From: Manduca sexta
Lineage: Eukaryota; Arthropoda; Insecta; Lepidoptera; Sphingidae
Length of the DNA: 64,000 nucleotides
Assembly (NCBI RefSeq): GCF_014839805.1
Contig: NC_051135.1
Location: 12,465,291-12,529,290 of the forward strand
Direction of reading: 5' to 3'
Shown here one piece after another: positions 11,480 to 23,444 of the stretch. The translations under genes and the position numbers were made by a program. The notes below the pieces were generated by a model, which was not told the origin of the DNA, made no database searches, and saw only the letters and a program-made list of their open reading frames with translations. The number at the start of each line of letters is the position of its first letter. Position 1 is the stretch's first letter.

Positions 11480-13639
11480 TATTTTGTTTTACTAGTTTTG
11501 CTGTTTTGGTCGCCTTTTGAACGAACTTCTGTGATAAAATAAATCACAAAAGACCACTTGATTTATACGAACAATAACTAAATCACTGGACAAGTTTTGT
11601 AGTTATGCTGACTTAAGTAAGCGCTTTAGGCGTTCGCAACCCTTGAAAATTAAGCGACCATGCTGAGGGCAACCTCCTAAAGAGTTAAGAACCTCGGCTC
11701 GGGACGGTCACTGGGAGAGTATGAGACATCAAGAATAATGGTTGCGCGTAGTTGCAGCGAATTAACAATAAAGAAAAGAGATGTAATTTCGTTGTAGTAC
11801 GAGGTGTGACACTCAGTGTGATAAACGTTGATTCAATTTATTAACAAAGAGCAAGACTGGTAATCTGAGAAGTTACTATAAGTTTTGTATTTGCAAACAT
11901 ATTACTATATTTCTTTGAGTATTTTTCACAATTTTGAAGTGTGCCATGATGGTGCTTTATTGTTGATAACAACTTTATAGGGTATAAGTGTCCCTTAATA
12001 GTAAAATACCACATAAAACCTTTCGAGGGAAACATCAGTTGTACCGTTCATGATAAGTTCTTGTCAATTAGCCTCTTGAGTTGTAGAAATATCTTAATCG
12101 GGGTTTCGTCGAATAGACATTAACTACAAAGATAGAAAACACATCGATGGTGATGCTTGAAGAATGGATAATATCTTCTGAGACTAATGCTGCTGTGGTA
12201 AACGAGAAGGCAGTATGTTATCTACACCTGGAGTTCTAGTAGCTCTGTTTACTTCTTCAGTGTTATCTCCTTTTCCGGATTCGTTATGGTGAAATCTGTA
12301 GTAAGTGTAAAAGTATTGGTCGAATTAAGTAGTTCGATAAAATTCCTAGTTTTGTAATTTCCGTTCTGCTATTTTGATATTTCATGCTGAAGATCCAATC
12401 TCTTTTCTGTCAGTATTTTCTTGTCTTTTCTTAATGCCATTGGCCGTCTAAATACATTTTCTCCTAGTCTCCGCAATCTGGAAGCATGGCAATCTTTCGC
12501 ACGTTAACTTTAAATATTTTGTATATTTAGTTATGCCTCTTCTAACACTTCTTGTCTTTATGATCGTTGCTATTACTTTGGCTAAGTTTATCAACATTTT
12601 TTATTGTGCTGCCCATTAATAATATTGATTTATATTGCGTATTCTTTCTTCTATTTATGATTCTTGTACTGATAAGTTCTTGTTGAGTGTTTATCTTGTA
12701 TGTTGACATCTTTTGCTTCTTCCATAGAGTCCTTTAATTATGCTTCTAATTCCTTTCCTTGGTGGCTTTGCCTTGAAAGATCTAATCTTTGTAGATGTTT
12801 TTAAGTTGAGTTTTATTCTCAAAATTCTATTATTGCTATTTATATTCAGCATTTACTGTATGTAAACTTTTTATAAATAAAATATTTATATATGACTACT
12901 AAGTGTAATGAAGATACAAAGGAAGCAAGGATTTTGGTACCATCGAAAATACATATGTACACATACTGAGGTAGGAGTTAACTCCAAAATAGTATGGTTG
13001 TAAAATTTTGTAGACTCGCAAGATTTGATTGATTTATTAAAAAGTTAATTAGTGATTTACAAGTATAATTATTTGAAAGGTAGGTATTAGGTACCCGATT
13101 CAGTCCTATATTCGCTTATTTATTTTTGTGAATACTTTAAGGTATTCACTTTGCAGGATGGCCGATTTTACGCGCCGCTCTCCTAGCCGATGACATTGGC
13201 CGTTTCTGGAAATATTAGGCTGCGCAGGCAGACTGGCAGAAGAGAAGCTTTGTCACGCCACGACTATTAAATTATTTTCTCTGGTGGCACGCAGTAAAAA
13301 ATTTACTAAAATTATATTCTGTATTTATTGCGAATATAATGTTTTACACTAAAAAGGGCGTTTCACAATTAATTGGTATACATATATGTTAAATAAAGCT
13401 GATTACATTCAAAAAGTCATCGACACTAATATTACCGCATCCTCGTCGAAACCAGGCAACACGATCAAATCATGGTATATAATGATGATCTATTGATCTT
13501 TAAGATGCAAAGATATGTTGCCATTCCGCACTACGCGACTATGATTAAAGCTAAAATGGTAGGATTTTAGTCAGTAAGATGGTTTATACCGGTGCGTCCT
13601 GCAGAAATCCGTAAACGGATTTCTCCGTTTTTAAAAAAG

Positions 13640-13890
13640 TAATAAAGGAGGTCTGTGCCCAGTAGTGGGGACTTTAAAGAGAGTAGAGAGACTTTAAAGG
13701 TATTCAAGGCTGGATAAAGGCATTATCACGCCAATATAGACATTAAAGTTAAGGCCCACGTAATAGGGGTGAATTTAATGCCATTTATAGGGCTCAATAC
13801 GCCGAGTTGCTACTGAACAGGAAACCCAAGATCACTAACTGACCCGGGGTTCAAACCAAAGACCTGAGATTGTCAGTCGTACCGCAATAC
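13640..13890. repeat. Retroposon debris with SINE-like B box
   Basis: 'aggaggtctgtgcccagtag' is of a kind seen in lepidopteran LINE tails. The following 'gacccggggttcaaacc' contains an inverted RNA polymerase III B-box-like motif (GGTTTGAACCCC on the minus strand), as in tRNA-derived SINEs. Target-site duplications were not found. Confidence 0.4.
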
Positions 13891-14614
13891 GACTACTAAC
13901 GATGCAGTCGACTTTAAATGTCGGGGTAAAATAACTCATTTCAAAAGCGAAACACCCTTTGAGCGTGTGGCGACGCAATGCGAAGCATTCACGACGGATC
14001 GATAAGAGCAGACGGCGTTGTTGGCTCAATTGATATTATTCAATCGATGGTTCTTCGTAATAGGACCGCATTCTGTCAAATAAGCACAGCTGAGTATAAC
14101 TAAAGTGGTCGTTGAAAATTTTTGTCAACTGTTTCACGTTATGTGTATCTAATATGCTTTCCTCGTCACTTATCAATCTACTTTTTGTCTGATTTACTCG
14201 TAGGACTTCTTACTGCCCCTAATTATCAGAGCCGCATTTCCGTCTACATTTATTAACTGTCTCAGAAGACAATGAATTTAACTTTAATAATATTAGGAGC
14301 GAAATTTGTGAATAAGTAAATGCAGAAAGCGCTTAACAGTTTTGGAAGAAATGACACATAATAGAGTATATCCTAGATTAATATATAAACCACTTTTTAT
14401 ACTGACAAAATAAACAGTAACATTTTTATTCTGTAAAAGAACTGCGCGGGCGAAGGCGCGAGAAACACCTAGTGTTTAATAATACGATCGCATTACTACA
14501 TTACTATCATAAAAAATATTCTTTGCATGCTGTTTTAATTGGTAATACAAACAAAATAAATTGTGCTAATATGACCCCAATATGTGATAATTAAAAGGGC
14601 CTTTAATATTACAG

Positions 14615-14883
14615 AATACATTGTGTTAGTAAAAGACCAAAGTTATATCCCACATCCGCGGCCGCCGCGCGAAGACCCACCGGAAAGGTTGGAGGGTGGA
14701 CTAAAAAAGCACGTGATAATGCGACTATACCTCGGAGGCAAGAAGAAAATGCCTCAGCGATTGTGTAGAGTGTGTAGCGCGCACCAAAGGAAAAGCCTGA
14801 CAAGTTTCATATGTGCCTCCTGTGGGGTATCATTGCATAGAGGAGACTGTTTCAACAGATATCACAGTTTAGAGAAATATTGA
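14615..14883 (+). CDS. Terminal exon with piggyBac-type C-terminal Cys-rich domain
   Basis: After 'cctttaatattacag' (AG 14613-14614) an exon opens in phase 1 and encodes about 88 residues with no break. Residues 43-89 read as the C-terminal Cys-rich zinc domain of piggyBac-type transposases: KKK-x-PQRLC51-x2-C54, then TSFIC67-x2-C70-x-VSLH75, then C79F and the ending YH84. The preceding PPERLEGG also fits the linker of that family. No catalytic transposase sequence lies upstream; the neighbouring bases are AT-rich noncoding. Stop TGA 14881-14883 is followed directly by AATAAA at 14884-14889. It shares acceptor phase with all FLYWCH exons, so it looks like a transposase tail used as an alternative C-terminus. 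A truncated transposon relic is the alternative. Confidence 0.7.
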
Positions 14884-15614
14884 AATAAATATTTTGATTA
14901 ATATTTCTGCTATTATTGTTACGCTCACGAAAAGAATTAAATTTTATTTAAGAATAAGAATTGCCAACTATAAATAGGGGCAAAGCGATAGTGCGGCCGA
15001 TATCTTGTTCTTTTCTGTAGCTCTGTAGTGATGAACTTATCCGTCACAGAGCTTGCAATAAAGACCAATCAAAATTCTATAGTTTCTGGCCGTACTATCT
15101 GTGTATCTCTCTCAAACTTTATACCTACATTCAATCTCAGCTCAAAAGCTACAGTACATTGTCTTCTGTCTAAATAACAATGATGGATAGTTTCGGCACA
15201 ACGTGGTCCAATTAAGGGCGGTGTGCGCTACACTGGGTAATTTTTATTCAATTGAAAATTAAGTTGGATATTGATTAAAAAACCATTACTGTGGAATTGG
15301 TCATGATTGCTGTCATGTCTCGAACTCACCGAAGAACTGATTGATCTCCAATATTACAATGATCTGTACAACTGAATGATGATTGAATACTGTTGCTAAG
15401 TAATTCCAGTCTTCTATGCGTCATCGCAACTTTTGCCAAATACATGTTAATAAGAGACTTTGTTTGTTACAAATTTTTTATTTCGAGTATGTAAAATATT
15501 TGTAATGATGGATGACGACATCGACTTCTGTATGGATCAATTTTGTTACTTTACAATACCCTTTTTGAAGAAGGTTTATTAAGTCGTCGTCTTCGTAAGC
15601 TAGGAACACTTCAG
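14884..15614. other. Interval between two Cys-rich exons
   Basis: No exon seen. A weak pair of inverted segments (gatagtgcggcc near 14990 and ggccgtactatc near 15090) could be a short MITE but has no clear ends. Confidence 0.4.
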
Positions 15615-15859
15615 TAATATCAAACATTTCAATTAGGGATAGAAAAAAGAAAAAATATAAACTGAGAAGCAAATTTAAAAAAAAGATATTCAGTCCTGCG
15701 GCATCTGAGATCCCGGAGAGGCAAGAGAGGCGTACAAGATGGCTTGTGAAAATAGACCGCCCTGGGAATAAATCAAGCATGAAATGTTATATATGTTTGA
15801 GAACGGTTTGTGCTCAATGTATACGAACAAAATTGTATTTATGTAAAATATGCAACTAA
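15615..15859 (+). CDS. Terminal exon with short Cys-rich (piggyBac-tail-like) domain
   Basis: An open frame from acceptor 'aggaacacttcag' (AG 15613-15614, weak tract), phase 1 (Val junction), to TAA at 15857-15859. A lysine-rich lead is followed by SEIPERQERR, then SSMKCYIC, RTVCAQC and LYLCKIC. It matches the minus-strand exon at 43652 closely (EIPERQ, KSS-x-KC-x2-C, VC-x2-C, LC-x2-C), so the frame is real coding sequence. It lacks the first Cys of that copy (TRWLVK in place of RRCQVK), which may impair one zinc site. The domain resembles degenerate piggyBac C-terminal Cys clusters. The acceptor choice is the weakest part. Confidence 0.6.
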
Positions 15860-16105
15860 AATATTTAAACAGAATTTATACAACATAAATATTTTTGTGC
15901 TTTTATTTAATTTACTTAATTGGACCTTAAAACGTTGTTTAGTTACGGCAATTCCTTCACAAAGTAATTTAGGAAATATGTGCAAAGATATAAAACAATA
16001 TGTAAGAGACAGGAAAAAGTTCATAACAAATAAAAACGACGCATTAACCCCTTTTTGAGTTCTTAGACACAATTCTAATAAATTCATATATTATTTGCCT
16101 TTCAG

Positions 16106-16296
16106 AGCTTGTACGAGAGTATACGAAAAGTGGTAGACCAGTGTTAAGAGTAGGAGCATACAGATACATAGTGCACATTATGTCCGGGCGAAAGATCAGT
16201 TGGCAATGCTGCAAGCAGAAGCAAATGGGCTGCAAGGCCAGGCTCATAACCTTTGACTACGTCATCATCAGGAGTGGTGGTAAACATAACCATTAA
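16106..16296 (+). CDS. mod(mdg4): FLYWCH alternative terminal exon (+), duplicate A
   Basis: Acceptor 'ttatttgcctttcag' (AG 16104-16105), phase 1 (Glu junction). A minimal exon of 191 bases that ends right at the finger: GRPVLRVGAYRYIV, SWQCC, GCKARL, then KHNH and TAA at 16294-16296. The W-x-C, GC-x-A and H-N-H ligands are all present. It is paralogous to the exon at 17989, with the same length and about 46 of 62 residues identical by my count. The downstream flank is also partly shared. Confidence 0.86.
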
Positions 16297-17988
16297 AGTT
16301 GAATTTCGTTAGTAACCGATAATTTTTTTTTAATGTTCTATAGTCTAGGAATAATTGAGTTTTTTTATATGTTCATGTCAAAGTAACTTCTCCACCTGGT
16401 GGTAAGTGGAGTGGCGTCCAAAAGGTAATGAGTGATGACAATCTCTTGCCTGCCGACATAATTATGCAGTTCATAACTGGCTGCATAGTTGTATAAGGTG
16501 TAGAATAATTAGATAGATAATCGAATTCTTATTCTAATGTTCTTAAAATTAACTGTTAGTGACTCGCTCGGAGTGTAATCCTCCGAGTTACAACTATTCA
16601 TTAGATTTAATTATTTACTGACTACCTGAAAACTGTACTTGATCTATGATTTAATTCAGAGTCCAATTTAGCTATTAGATATTAGTCAGCTACCAATAGC
16701 AATGTAAACTTGTTTCTATAGTCTAAACAGTTTTATTTCAAAGTGTAACGTCGAATAGAATTGTTATCAGTGTAGCTCGTTTGCGTGGGTCGTTATTTAC
16801 GTTAGTTCCTACACTTGTTATCGCGGTGGTAGACCTGCGTCATTCTGTATCGGCGCGGTCTAAAGTCCGTGTGTACAAATAATACCGAAGGTTTTCCTCG
16901 GTGGAGTTTATCCCGTTCTCACGACATTCAACTGACATCATACTGACCCAGTACTGTGGAATACTAGCAAATGGAATGGTTTGAGGATAGGAACAAGTTT
17001 CGACGTCTTCTAGTATGTAGAATAACTGGAATGTTAAAGATTTTCGATTTAATTCTGTTTAAGTAATAAAAAAATATCTTTTAAGTTTGGTTACATTTTC
17101 GTTTTTATGTATGTTTAATTAAGTTTTTTTTTATTGTCCTTTGTATGATTCTGTGCATAAAAATATAAATTAATAGTGTCTTTTATTTACTTCCTTGCAA
17201 CTCATAAATAATCAATTTTTATTAATGATGTTTGAATATGTACTGAGAGTATGGAAGCCTACTTAAAACATAATAAAAAGATATCCCCGAGATCAAATAT
17301 AATTAAAAAAAAAGACTTTTGTTATAAATTATGTTGGTTCTGTTTCTTTAGTAATACATATCGATAATTATCTATCTATAGTCATCTTCTTAACTTGGTA
17401 AATGTATTTATACTATACAGCACTTTATATAAAAACCTCTCCTAGAACACTGCTTATAAAACAATTTATGAAATGTTTGGCGTGGCGTGGATTTACATTA
17501 AAAACTATTATTTTCTGGCGTAACGTATAATACATAATTAATTTATCAAAAGTTGCACGTCACGTCATGTAGCATGGGTGCCTCCTAAGCTAATCACCAG
17601 CTGTACTAAATTAGTTGGTTATCTACACAGATTTTGTGATGATTAGCTAATTACCACGATTACTGGTATATAAATGGATCATAGAAGTCTCGATTGTCGA
17701 TTATCTACGAATCACTACAATTTTTTCGTTTTTTTATAGCCAAGCTTTGCCAGTCAAGACCGAAATAGGTAATGGGTATCTTAGCACCGAGAACCTGGCG
17801 GTATGTGAGAGAGATGTGTTTTCCAAGTTCCAACTTGTATAGTGGAACTTGGAAAGAATTGAACAGATCATTTCGATTAAAACTATAGATTTTTATCGAA
17901 ATTATCTGTTTTATGTTAATAAATATTTCTCGCTGGATAACCTGACTAAGAGACTTATCATTACACTTCGTATTAAATTGTTTTTCAG
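16297..17988. other. Interval between duplicated exons
   Basis: Holds a short repeat segment around 16380-16460 (shared with the region after 18240) and a segment at 17545-17665 with a copy at 19385-19495. A moderately GC-rich patch at 16740-16960 has no recognisable frame. No exon seen. Confidence 0.45.
17545..17665. repeat. Segment duplicated at 19385-19495
   Basis: Begins 'cacgtcacgtcatgtagcat' and ends with 'tttgtgatgattagctaatt'. The copy near 19385 reads 'catcacgtcatgtatcatgg' to 'tttgtgatgattggcttgta'. The pair suggests that the exon-bearing unit was duplicated more than once, or that this is a small dispersed repeat. Confidence 0.45.
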
Positions 17989-18179
17989 AACTTGTACAAG
18001 AGTACACGAAGAATGGTAGACCAGTTTTAGTATTGAAAGGATATCGATACATCGTTCACGTCATGGCAGGACGGAAGATCAGATGGCAATGCAGTAAGCA
18101 GAAGCAGATGGGATGCAAGGCCAGGCTAATGACCTACGACAACGTCATTATCAAGAATATTGGTAAACATAACCATTGA
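17989..18179 (+). CDS. mod(mdg4): FLYWCH alternative terminal exon (+), duplicate B
   Basis: Acceptor 'ttaaattgtttttcag' (AG 17987-17988), phase 1 (Glu junction). The product has the same 62-residue frame as duplicate A: GRPVLVLKGYRYIV, RWQCSKQKQMGCKARL, KHNH, TGA at 18177-18179. This copy keeps the more typical Lys-Gly-Tyr strand and Ser after the first Cys. The finger ligands are intact. Divergence from duplicate A lies mainly in the first strand and in the loop before KHNH, where binding specificity could differ. Confidence 0.87.
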
Positions 18180-20823
18180 CGGTGTTAATTTTTTAGTAAA
18201 TAATCTTCAGATGTCGAAATGAGGTGTTTTTTGTTTTATTTTTATCCAAGCACGTCAAAGTAACTCCACTGCACCTTTTGGTAAGTAGACTGGTGTATGG
18301 ATAGGACATCAAGATATAAGAGATGATGCCTTGACATTTTATGCTATTGTGTTTGAAACTGGTACAACACATATTCTTAAATCGATTACAATTCATAGAA
18401 AATCGACTATTGCTGCTGTTGTTGTATCGATAATGTTAGTCATCGCTCCCTAGAACTTGGTAAGTATTTCAACACTATTACATTTCGCTGCGGAAGCTAG
18501 AAATCTACTGGAATAAACATAGGACTACATTAAAGATCCTCGTGACACTGATCTGGGTGCTCGTTAAGATTAGCGTGGTTGCGTCGATATTTTTTAAATT
18601 CGCAAACACGCTAGACGATCATTATACATGATACGGCTATCTTATCTACTTCTCTTATCTGACATTTGATTAACTTGATGATGAACCTTTACTTGGAATG
18701 ATAAATCGTATCTTCTTTTCTTATCTTTATGAAAAATAGGAAAAAGCCCCGTGAGTAAACGTTGCTAAAATTTTAATCATCGATTGATCATTTTTAATCT
18801 AAGAATCTGTAATGGCTTTCAATTTGTAATTTTTTTATCTCTATTCGAAATTCTTGAGATTTAATTAGCCGACTGATAAAAAAATTAACTAACAATGCTA
18901 ATTCTCAATACCTACTAAACATATCAATAACCGATTTCTTGTAACACAAACTTTGTTTGATGCGAGGTGAATTGTAATTTAATACTATTATTTTATGGTG
19001 AAACATGTAAATATTTGATACTGATAGACACAAAAATTATGTAGATAGGTAATTTTTTTTGGCATCACGTTTATATACTTAGGTATAAAAAGGATTGACT
19101 GAGTAGGGACAATATTGACAGATTTATTTTGGAAATATTTACATATAATAATTTACTGTTAAGCGACAAACTCAATGTTCTGTTACAATGCTAAATTCAA
19201 TAATAGGTGCAACCGAAGACATTTTAAAAATTTTGTAGAAATTATCAAATATTGATATACCTTAGGTAGGTAGGTGTATTCAATATTTGATATAGGTAGG
19301 TATATCAAAATTATCAAATATTGATGTACCTACCTATCAAGGTAGGTAGGTATATTTAATATTTAATAATTATTACATCATAAGTTATACATCACGTCAT
19401 GTATCATGGGTGACTCATAATCTGAATACCGATTGAATTATGTTAATTGGTTATTAAAGCTATTTTGTGATGATTGGCTTGTAACCATGATTTGGGAAAA
19501 TAATTGATAAACGATATACTTTATCGTATCAAAATCAGATATTTTGCTTCGAGGTTTTGGCTTCCTAACTATAAAATTATCTGCAAGGTTTTATTACACA
19601 ACGCTAAAAATATGAAAGTAATTAAAAACATTACATAGTTACTCCAGCAAGACAATATGTCGCCTGCTGGGGATATTGAAGATATGAAAAGAGAAGTTTC
19701 TGTCCAAGAACGCCTACATTAAAAATTCGCCGTCATTGCCAATAATTTTGAAAATCTAAAATTTATCTATTGTTTTAATGGCCTAATTTTGGTACTCAAT
19801 ACTAAAATAAACACTTGACAAAAATGACAAATTGTATTAAATAAATAGCATTACGGACCCAGTGGTGAGTGAAGGAAGCCGTGGGTGCTCATCGAAATGA
19901 TCTAAACATTGTTATTGCATGCTTTCACGGTAAAGAAACCATGAAAAACCTCAATTTTAAAAGTTATGTGCGCATCGACTTGGCAATGCCTATGAAATTG
20001 CCAAGTCCATGACCAGCGGGAGTTTACCACAGAATATCTTTGTTGCTGTATTCTGAACCGCTTAGCATCAGGCGAACCCCTTATCCAACGCTTGCTAAGA
20101 CAATACAAAAATATTTTGCTGTTGTGTGGAGTTACTGTTCCAGGTTGATTCAATCCGCTTTAGGCAAAAGTGGTAAACCATAGTCTTATTCCTCTTTATG
20201 GCGTTATTTATTATTAAAGAAGCGGGCTGCAGGTCACCCTCAGCATCAGGAGAGTATTATATTATAAACAAAGTTGTACGTACATTCATTTAGATTTTAG
20301 CTAAATTTCAATTGGAGGAAATGCTTATAGATCCGTTAATAAGAATCTAAAATAATTAATACAGGTTTTATTGGTGGTAAGTCAAGTAATTATACAGCAG
20401 ATTAAAATAAAAAAATGAATAAAAGAAACTACCATACCATATTTTCAAAGTTAGTACAAGATAATTGAAATAATCATTTTAAGTCCCAACAGCGTTTTAA
20501 TTCATCACAAAGAAACTTATTATAATATGTATACTAATGAGCCGTAATTAAAACAGCTGCATTACGTAGTTAGAGTCTCGGTCAGAGGACTGAGCAGTCC
20601 TCCTTATCAAGCAATATGGTCTGATGTGACGTCATTCGAATTAGGGCGTGAGAGCGCGCCAAAACACTTTTCGATTGAGTGGAATATATCTTTTAAACAC
20701 TACTAACGCCATCTGTTGTAGTGAGAACACAATAGGGCACTTTTTACCTAAATTATTTTAGAGACATTTTTAAGTACCTATCTATTAATACTCGATCAAT
20801 ACTAATAATTTAATTTGTTTTAG
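18180..20823. other. Exon-free interval
   Basis: 2.6 kb. Contains the repeat flank after duplicate B (near 18240-18310), the TAGG-rich block at 19235-19365 and the copy segment at 19385-19495. A stretch at 19850-20160 looks repeat-derived. No exon recognised. Confidence 0.45.
19235..19365. repeat. TAGG/CCTA microsatellite-like inverted block
   Basis: Alternating short runs 'taggtaggtagg' and 'acctacctatc' separated by copies of 'tatcaaatattgat' make a compact set of local direct and inverted repeats that could fold. Confidence 0.5.
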
Positions 20824-21185
20824 TTGACGCCGAATTCATACAATTGAGCAATGGGAGATACCTTCTTTTACATGACGGATACACCTTCTGGAAAACGAAT
20901 CATTATAAAGCAGTAAACAATAGTATTCGATGGTACTGTTCCTCGAGAAGCCGAGATAAATGCGCAGTTTCTCTTTTGTGTGACGGAAAGCACATTCTTG
21001 AAATAAAACATGTTCACAATCATCCTGCACCTAAGTTATGGTTGGATTCCAAAGGACGATACATAAAATATGCACACCCGTGTCCAAGGAGTCGCAAACC
21101 TGAGTTGCGACCGTTTCAAACTACATCAAACATGGGAATGAACCCATTGTTATTTAAAAATGTTCGATTTCTTAGGAGTCAGTAG
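20824..21185 (+). CDS. mod(mdg4): FLYWCH alternative terminal exon (+), long tail
   Basis: Acceptor 'aatttaatttgttttag' (AG 20822-20823), phase 1 (Val junction). Encodes about 120 residues, the longest FLYWCH exon here: SNGRYLLLHDGYTFW, RWYCSSRSRDKCAVSL, then HNHPAPKLW, and a basic tail of about 55 residues (SRKPELRPF and so on) to TAG at 21183-21185. The Trp, two Cys and His-Asn-His are all present. AATAAA at 21262-21267. The Arg/Lys/Pro tail is not part of the finger and could be an added nucleic-acid-binding or localisation segment. Confidence 0.87.
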
Positions 21186-21877
21186 TCTCTAGGGAATATT
21201 GAGTAGTTTTGTTTTATGTCTTATAGCTTTATAATGTATTAAATGGCAGAATTAGAAATTTAATAAAATTCATAATTAATATTTATTCTTAGATTTCTAT
21301 ATTGTATAAATTCTTGATTAACTTAGTTGGTGTAAGTTAATATGGTGTGCGATGTTTTAGTAATTTTAAGACTAGTAGCGTCATCTATTGAGTGGCATTG
21401 TTTCTCTAAGTAAAAGTGGCGTCATCTATCTTATGTGCTGCAAAACTCTGATTGCAATATACATAATGGAAATATTGTGGTATTTTTTTATTGTAATCAA
21501 AATAGTAAATTATGATGAGTTCTACCTACATCGATAGTATAAATATTTCTATTTATTATTGAGAATATAACCTCATGGCTGAACTGTAAACGCACTTCCA
21601 TAAACGTCAAAATGACATCTGTTGCGTCACTGGGCTAAATTGTGTTTTCCCACGTTTATTTTTATTTTTGTTGTATTAAATATCCTTATTTCTTATCAAC
21701 TACTGTGCTATTTATGGATTTAGTATAATTGTGAAATATGTCTGACAACAATAAGTATTTTAGTCGAACTGAACAAAGAACGTGGAGGGCAATATTTCTG
21801 TTGTTTTGATTGCAAATAGAGGTTCAATGTCATTTAAGACGTGTTATAGGTATTAACAGGGGTTTTAAATGTTTCAG
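21186..21877. other. Interval between FLYWCH exons
   Basis: AT-rich; AATAAA at 21262-21267. No further exon seen. It ends in a clear acceptor 'ggttttaaatgtttcag'. Confidence 0.5.
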
Positions 21878-22098
21878 ATGACGATATAGTGCAGTGTGTA
21901 CCGACCAGGAAAGGGCATCAGATATTGTACAAAGGTTATACTTATGTGTTCAAAAGTAGGTTGCAGTGTGGAGCTGAACAGTGGATTTGCTCTTTCAGAC
22001 AAAAAACTGGATGCATATCGGTGATAAACATGCAAACGTACGGTGTGGAGGTGGTCAGAGACTTCCACAATCACAAAAAACCAATGTTTTGCGATTAG
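21878..22098 (+). CDS. mod(mdg4): FLYWCH alternative terminal exon (+)
   Basis: AG at 21876-21877, phase 1 (Asp junction), then DDIVQCVPTRKGHQILYK, a Tyr-rich strand, QWICSFRQKTGC and FHNHKKPMFCD, with TAG at 22096-22098. The ligands are Trp-x-Cys, Cys and His-Asn-His. It is the last single-finger + exon before the BED module. Its closest relative in the window is the minus exon at 6088, which shares PTRKG, QW-x-C and KTGC. Confidence 0.87.
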
Positions 22099-23057
22099 AT
22101 ATTACAATCAAATTTGTATAGTAAAATTAAATCATCACATTCTCTTATTGGTGTTGTACTGCATGATATGATATTAAAAATATAATTATGGTTTTAGTAA
22201 ATTATGTTTTTATATCTAATGTTTGCTATAAAATAACTAAAAAAAAATAAAAACAATGTTCATTGTATGCCACTGGCGCCATGAGTCACTTGGCTTGTAA
22301 CTACATCTCGAGACCCAAATATTAACTAAGGCATAGATCTTTTGAATTATAAATATCCCATTTAATTGATATTAAGTTTAAATTTTCCAGATTGCTTTTG
22401 ATTAGAGTTGTTTTCTGTCTTTTGGTGTAAAATCTTATTCTAAATGTGACTGTAGCCTAACTTTAGAGAGAAATTAAATTTGAGCAGCTTGGCTCTAATT
22501 TTATGGTATTATATAGCTATGAGACAGAATTTATTAGAAATTTGATTGAACTTTTATTCATAAAATTATGAAATATTATGTATCTCTTAATTTAAAATTT
22601 TCATAGTGGTCTGACAACAGCAATATTTAAATATATTTAAAAAATGACAGTATTAAATAGATATTATAAGAGCAGCCAGTCTTGTACAAAATAGAATATT
22701 TTTTAATAAATCTAAAAACAAATTTTGTTTTTTATTGAATTTTTTAGGAACTACAAATAAACAGTTTAAATACATGTCTTTGATTCAATGACTAGAATCT
22801 TGATTTCTATAAAATTCCCTTAGACTTTACTTCACTTACTTTTAAAGGTATGACAAATTTTGTAAGTATATTATAAGGATTTCCTTAATGATTTCTTATG
22901 TTAACTAACACCGCGATAGAATCCGAAAATTAGTTTAATTTCAAGGATTTCCTTATTTATTAAGAAATGAAAATCAAATGCATTACTTAAGTATATCTAA
23001 AATTAGTAATATAACATTAATAATGCATTAAATTAAGATATCAAATATTATTTACAG
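22099..23057. other. Interval before the BED-finger module
   Basis: About 960 AT-rich bases, no exon seen. A promoter for the BED module would have to lie here if it were independent, but I see no defined element and no upstream ATG-bearing exon. Confidence 0.45.
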
Positions 23058-23444
23058 AAGAACAGTTGCCAGAGTGGGCTTCCATTTACTACCTTAAGGA
23101 CTTGACGAAAGAGAACATAATGAAATGCAACCTCTGTGACATCATCATCAATGCTGATGAGAAGTCTCTCCTCCTCTTAGACCACATCAAAGATAAGCAT
23201 AAAGAAGTGTTTGATGTCCACAAAGATAACCCAGAAGCAAATATTGGGTTTCGCATAGAGTTCCTGCATTTGAATGTTATGAAAGACGAGGAAGATCCTA
23301 AATCAGAACCAATTTTACTGGGGGAAGTGTGTGAGACTACCAGTGAGCCACTGGTGAAGGTTCCAGAACCTGCTACCGACAAGGATGATGAGGTCAACAC
23401 GCAGTATGTGATGAATAAGAAAAAAAAGAAGAAGGATTCATCAG
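23058..23444 (+). CDS. BED-type zinc finger exon 1 of 4
   Basis: Acceptor 'tattatttacag' (AG 23056-23057), phase 1, and donor CAG|GTTAGT at 23444/23445, also phase 1; the exon is 387 bases, a whole number of codons. It encodes WASIYYLKDLT, then KCNLC (Cys-x2-Cys) and HIKDKH, the pattern of a BED finger (aromatic residues, C-x2-C, H-x4-H), with 'LLLLD' where the usual Asn-Leu helix start stands. A long acidic linker and a Lys run (NKKKKKKDSS) follow. BED fingers bind DNA and occur in transposases and in chromatin proteins. Because the entering acceptor has the same phase as all FLYWCH exons, this may be an alternative C-terminus of the same gene. An independent gene with a distant 5' end is the alternative. 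Confidence 0.75.

Larger units (their letters stand above)
9086..14614. other. Long exon-poor interval
   Basis: About 5.5 kb. A possible decayed FLYWCH relic lies at 11282-11479 and SINE/LINE debris around 13640-13890 (both listed). The rest is AT-rich and I recognise no exon. A stretch around 12340-12800 read on the minus strand looks vaguely like decayed coding sequence, but it is full of stops. Confidence 0.45.

Noticed and set aside
13141..13290. Possible exon after 'ctttgcag'
   Set aside because: The frame stops after about 20 codons without zinc ligands.
15478..15780. Minus open frame of 100 codons
   Set aside because: Antisense to the Cys-rich + exon, which has a homologue at 43652.
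23089..23400. Long minus open frame
   Set aside because: Antisense shadow of BED exon 1, whose + frame has zinc ligands and splice sites.
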